From the NCBI GenBank assembly GCA_025060275.1, contig JANXCJ010000106.1, forward strand, positions 1 through 7,166: a stretch of 7,166 nucleotides of DNA. Reading direction: 5' to 3'. Numbering within the stretch: the first letter of the stretch is position 1; each line of letters opens with the position of its first letter. This DNA comes from Bacteroidia bacterium (GTDB lineage Bacteria; Bacteroidota; Bacteroidia; SpSt-205). A program made the translations under genes and the position numbers. Below the pieces are notes generated by a model. That model was given only the letters and a program-made list of their open reading frames with translations. It was not told the DNA's origin and made no database searches. Below are positions 6,305 to 7,166 of this stretch, in pieces.

Positions 6305-7166
6305 TCAATGCAGAGCGTAGAGGGTCCCCGCATTTGTCAAAACGTAAACCGAGCCGTCTAAGATATGTGCTGCTGCCTGAATAGGTGCATCCAGCTTCGT
6401 TTTCCAGGCTACTTTCCCTGTGGGTACTTCAATCGCATAAAACTGCCCGTCCATCGCTCCGATGTAGACGTATCCTTCAGCTAAGGAGGGAGATGCCTTA
6501 AAAGAGCCCTTTATCCGGAATGTCCATTTCTCCTGCCCGCTCTTACTATCTAAGGCAGCTAAAAGACCTGACTCACTTGCCACAAAGATTACATCAATGT
6601 CTTCGGATAAAGCAGGCGAGCCTGTAACTTTCCCGCCTGTGGCATAACGCCAGCGTTCCTGTCCTGTCTTAGCATCTACTGCATAAAGATTTCCATCATC
6701 GCTCCCAAAATATACTAAGCCCTCTGCCACTACAGGTGTGGTATTGACTTCATTTTCTGTTTTGAACTGCCAAAGGAGCTTTCCTTCTTTGAGGGAGAGG
6801 GCATATACTGCGTAATCATCCGAACCTATATATACTACCCCTTCTGCTATAGCTGGACCTGACTGCACGACCCTTCCTGTGGTGTATTCCCAGAGCTTTT
6901 CGCCTGTATTGCGATCTAGGGCGTACACATTGTAGTCATGTGAGCCAAATACGATAATGTCTCCTGTGATGGCAGGAGGGCTTTGAATAGCTGCGTTCGC
7001 TTGAAAGCGCCAGAGCTCTTTTTTACTTTCGTCCAGAGCGTAGAAGATTCCATCATCACTTCCGAAGTACACCTTCCCTTCATAGTAAGCGGCGGGGCAA
7101 GCCACATAGTCCCCCGTAGTATATTTCCAGAATATCTTCCCGTCTGGTATATTGACAGCATACATG
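6305..7166 (-). CDS. PQQ-like beta-propeller repeat protein, 5' end missing
   Basis: The C-terminal 286 residues of a gene that enters from the right edge. The protein consists of seven complete repeats of about 40 residues, each built as [LVF]YA[LV]D...G...W.[FY]..........P....G.VY.GSDDG. The repeat starts lie near residues 1, 41, 80, 120, 160, 202 and 242, and the chain ends on an eighth start motif, LYALH (282-286). This is the PQQ_2/BamB-like beta-propeller pattern, in which the last strand closes the ring with material from the N-terminus. The first visible methionine takes the place of the hydrophobic residue in the xYAV motif, so it is not the true start; the upstream part, including any signal peptide, is outside the window. 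Such proteins are often exported or outer-membrane linked, but location cannot be judged here. No enzymatic motif is seen; scaffold or binding roles are more likely than a quinoprotein dehydrogenase. The isoaspartyl peptidase follows after 38 bases. Confidence 0.9.
   Translation of the reverse strand, partial: MYAVNIPDGKIFWKYTTGDYVACPAAYYEGKVYFGSDDGIFYALDESKKELWRFQANAAIQSPPAITGDIIVFGSHDYNVYALDRNTGEKLWEYTTGRVVQSGPAIAEGVVYIGSDDYAVYALSLKEGKLLWQFKTENEVNTTPVVAEGLVYFGSDDGNLYAVDAKTGQERWRYATGGKVTGSPALSEDIDVIFVASESGLLAALDSKSGQEKWTFRIKGSFKASPSLAEGYVYIGAMDGQFYAIEVPTGKVAWKTKLDAPIQAAAHILDGSVYVLTNAGTLYALH

Noticed and set aside
6264..6308. TTG start at 6308 for the isoaspartyl peptidase, giving a signal-peptide-like leader.
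   Set aside because: The family fold begins at VAIAIHGGAG, just after the ATG at 6266; the hydrophobic run is partly that core strand, and the extra residues are probably untranslated spacer.
6305..7166. Internal DNA repeat or satellite suggested by recurring phrases in this gene.
   Set aside because: The recurrence is explained by protein-level propeller repeats with varied codons, not by direct DNA repeats.
1..7166. Mobile elements, CRISPR arrays, tRNA/rRNA genes, toxin-antitoxin or phage-defence systems.
   Set aside because: No transposase, integrase, terminal inverted repeats, spaced direct repeats, RNA-gene signature or defence domain was seen; the DNA is almost fully taken up by housekeeping-type genes.

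Overview
The window looks like ordinary chromosomal sequence from a Bacteroidota-type bacterium. Three things suggest this. No start codon has a convincing, properly spaced Shine-Dalgarno sequence. Two starts are preceded at an identical distance by a TAnnTTTG box, the Bacteroidota -7 promoter consensus. The 13 visible residues of a partial gene at the left edge (MAEVIEMPRLSDT) match the typical start of a Bacteroidota pyruvate dehydrogenase E2 subunit. The lineage is an inference from these signals. The DNA is tightly packed: no intergenic gap exceeds about 40 bases, and several genes overlap.

Layout from right to left, following the minus strand that carries most genes: a 5'-truncated PQQ-type beta-propeller repeat protein (edge to 6305); a plant-type isoaspartyl peptidase/L-asparaginase (6266 to 5400); a Ycf46-like AAA ATPase that overlaps it by 4 bases (5403 to 3718); an A-type iron-sulfur carrier of the HesB/IscA/SufA family (3696 to 3373) with its own apparent promoter box; and an uncharacterised 221-residue protein 6 bases downstream (3366 to 2701). 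A plus-strand gene for a multi-pass flippase-like membrane protein (1207 to 2766) meets that last gene tail to tail with a 66-base overlap. Head to head with the flippase, only 11 bases apart, is a minus-strand indoleamine 2,3-dioxygenase (IDO) gene (1195 to 44), followed after 3 bases by the start of the pyruvate dehydrogenase E2 gene (40 to the left edge).

The genes suggest three transcription units. The first contains the propeller, isoaspartyl peptidase and AAA ATPase, with a protein-damage/proteostasis flavour from the peptidase and ATPase. The second is the Fe-S carrier plus the unknown protein, possibly also reached by read-through from the first. The third joins tryptophan oxidation (IDO) to central carbon metabolism (PDH E2). 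The flippase stands alone on the other strand.

I found no mobile element, CRISPR array, RNA gene or defence system, and no clear new multi-gene system. The points most worth checking are the histidine at the distal haem position of the IDO, the TAnnTTTG-N4-ATG arrangement that predicts leaderless transcripts, the IDO-PDH E2 linkage, and the uncharacterised 221-residue protein.
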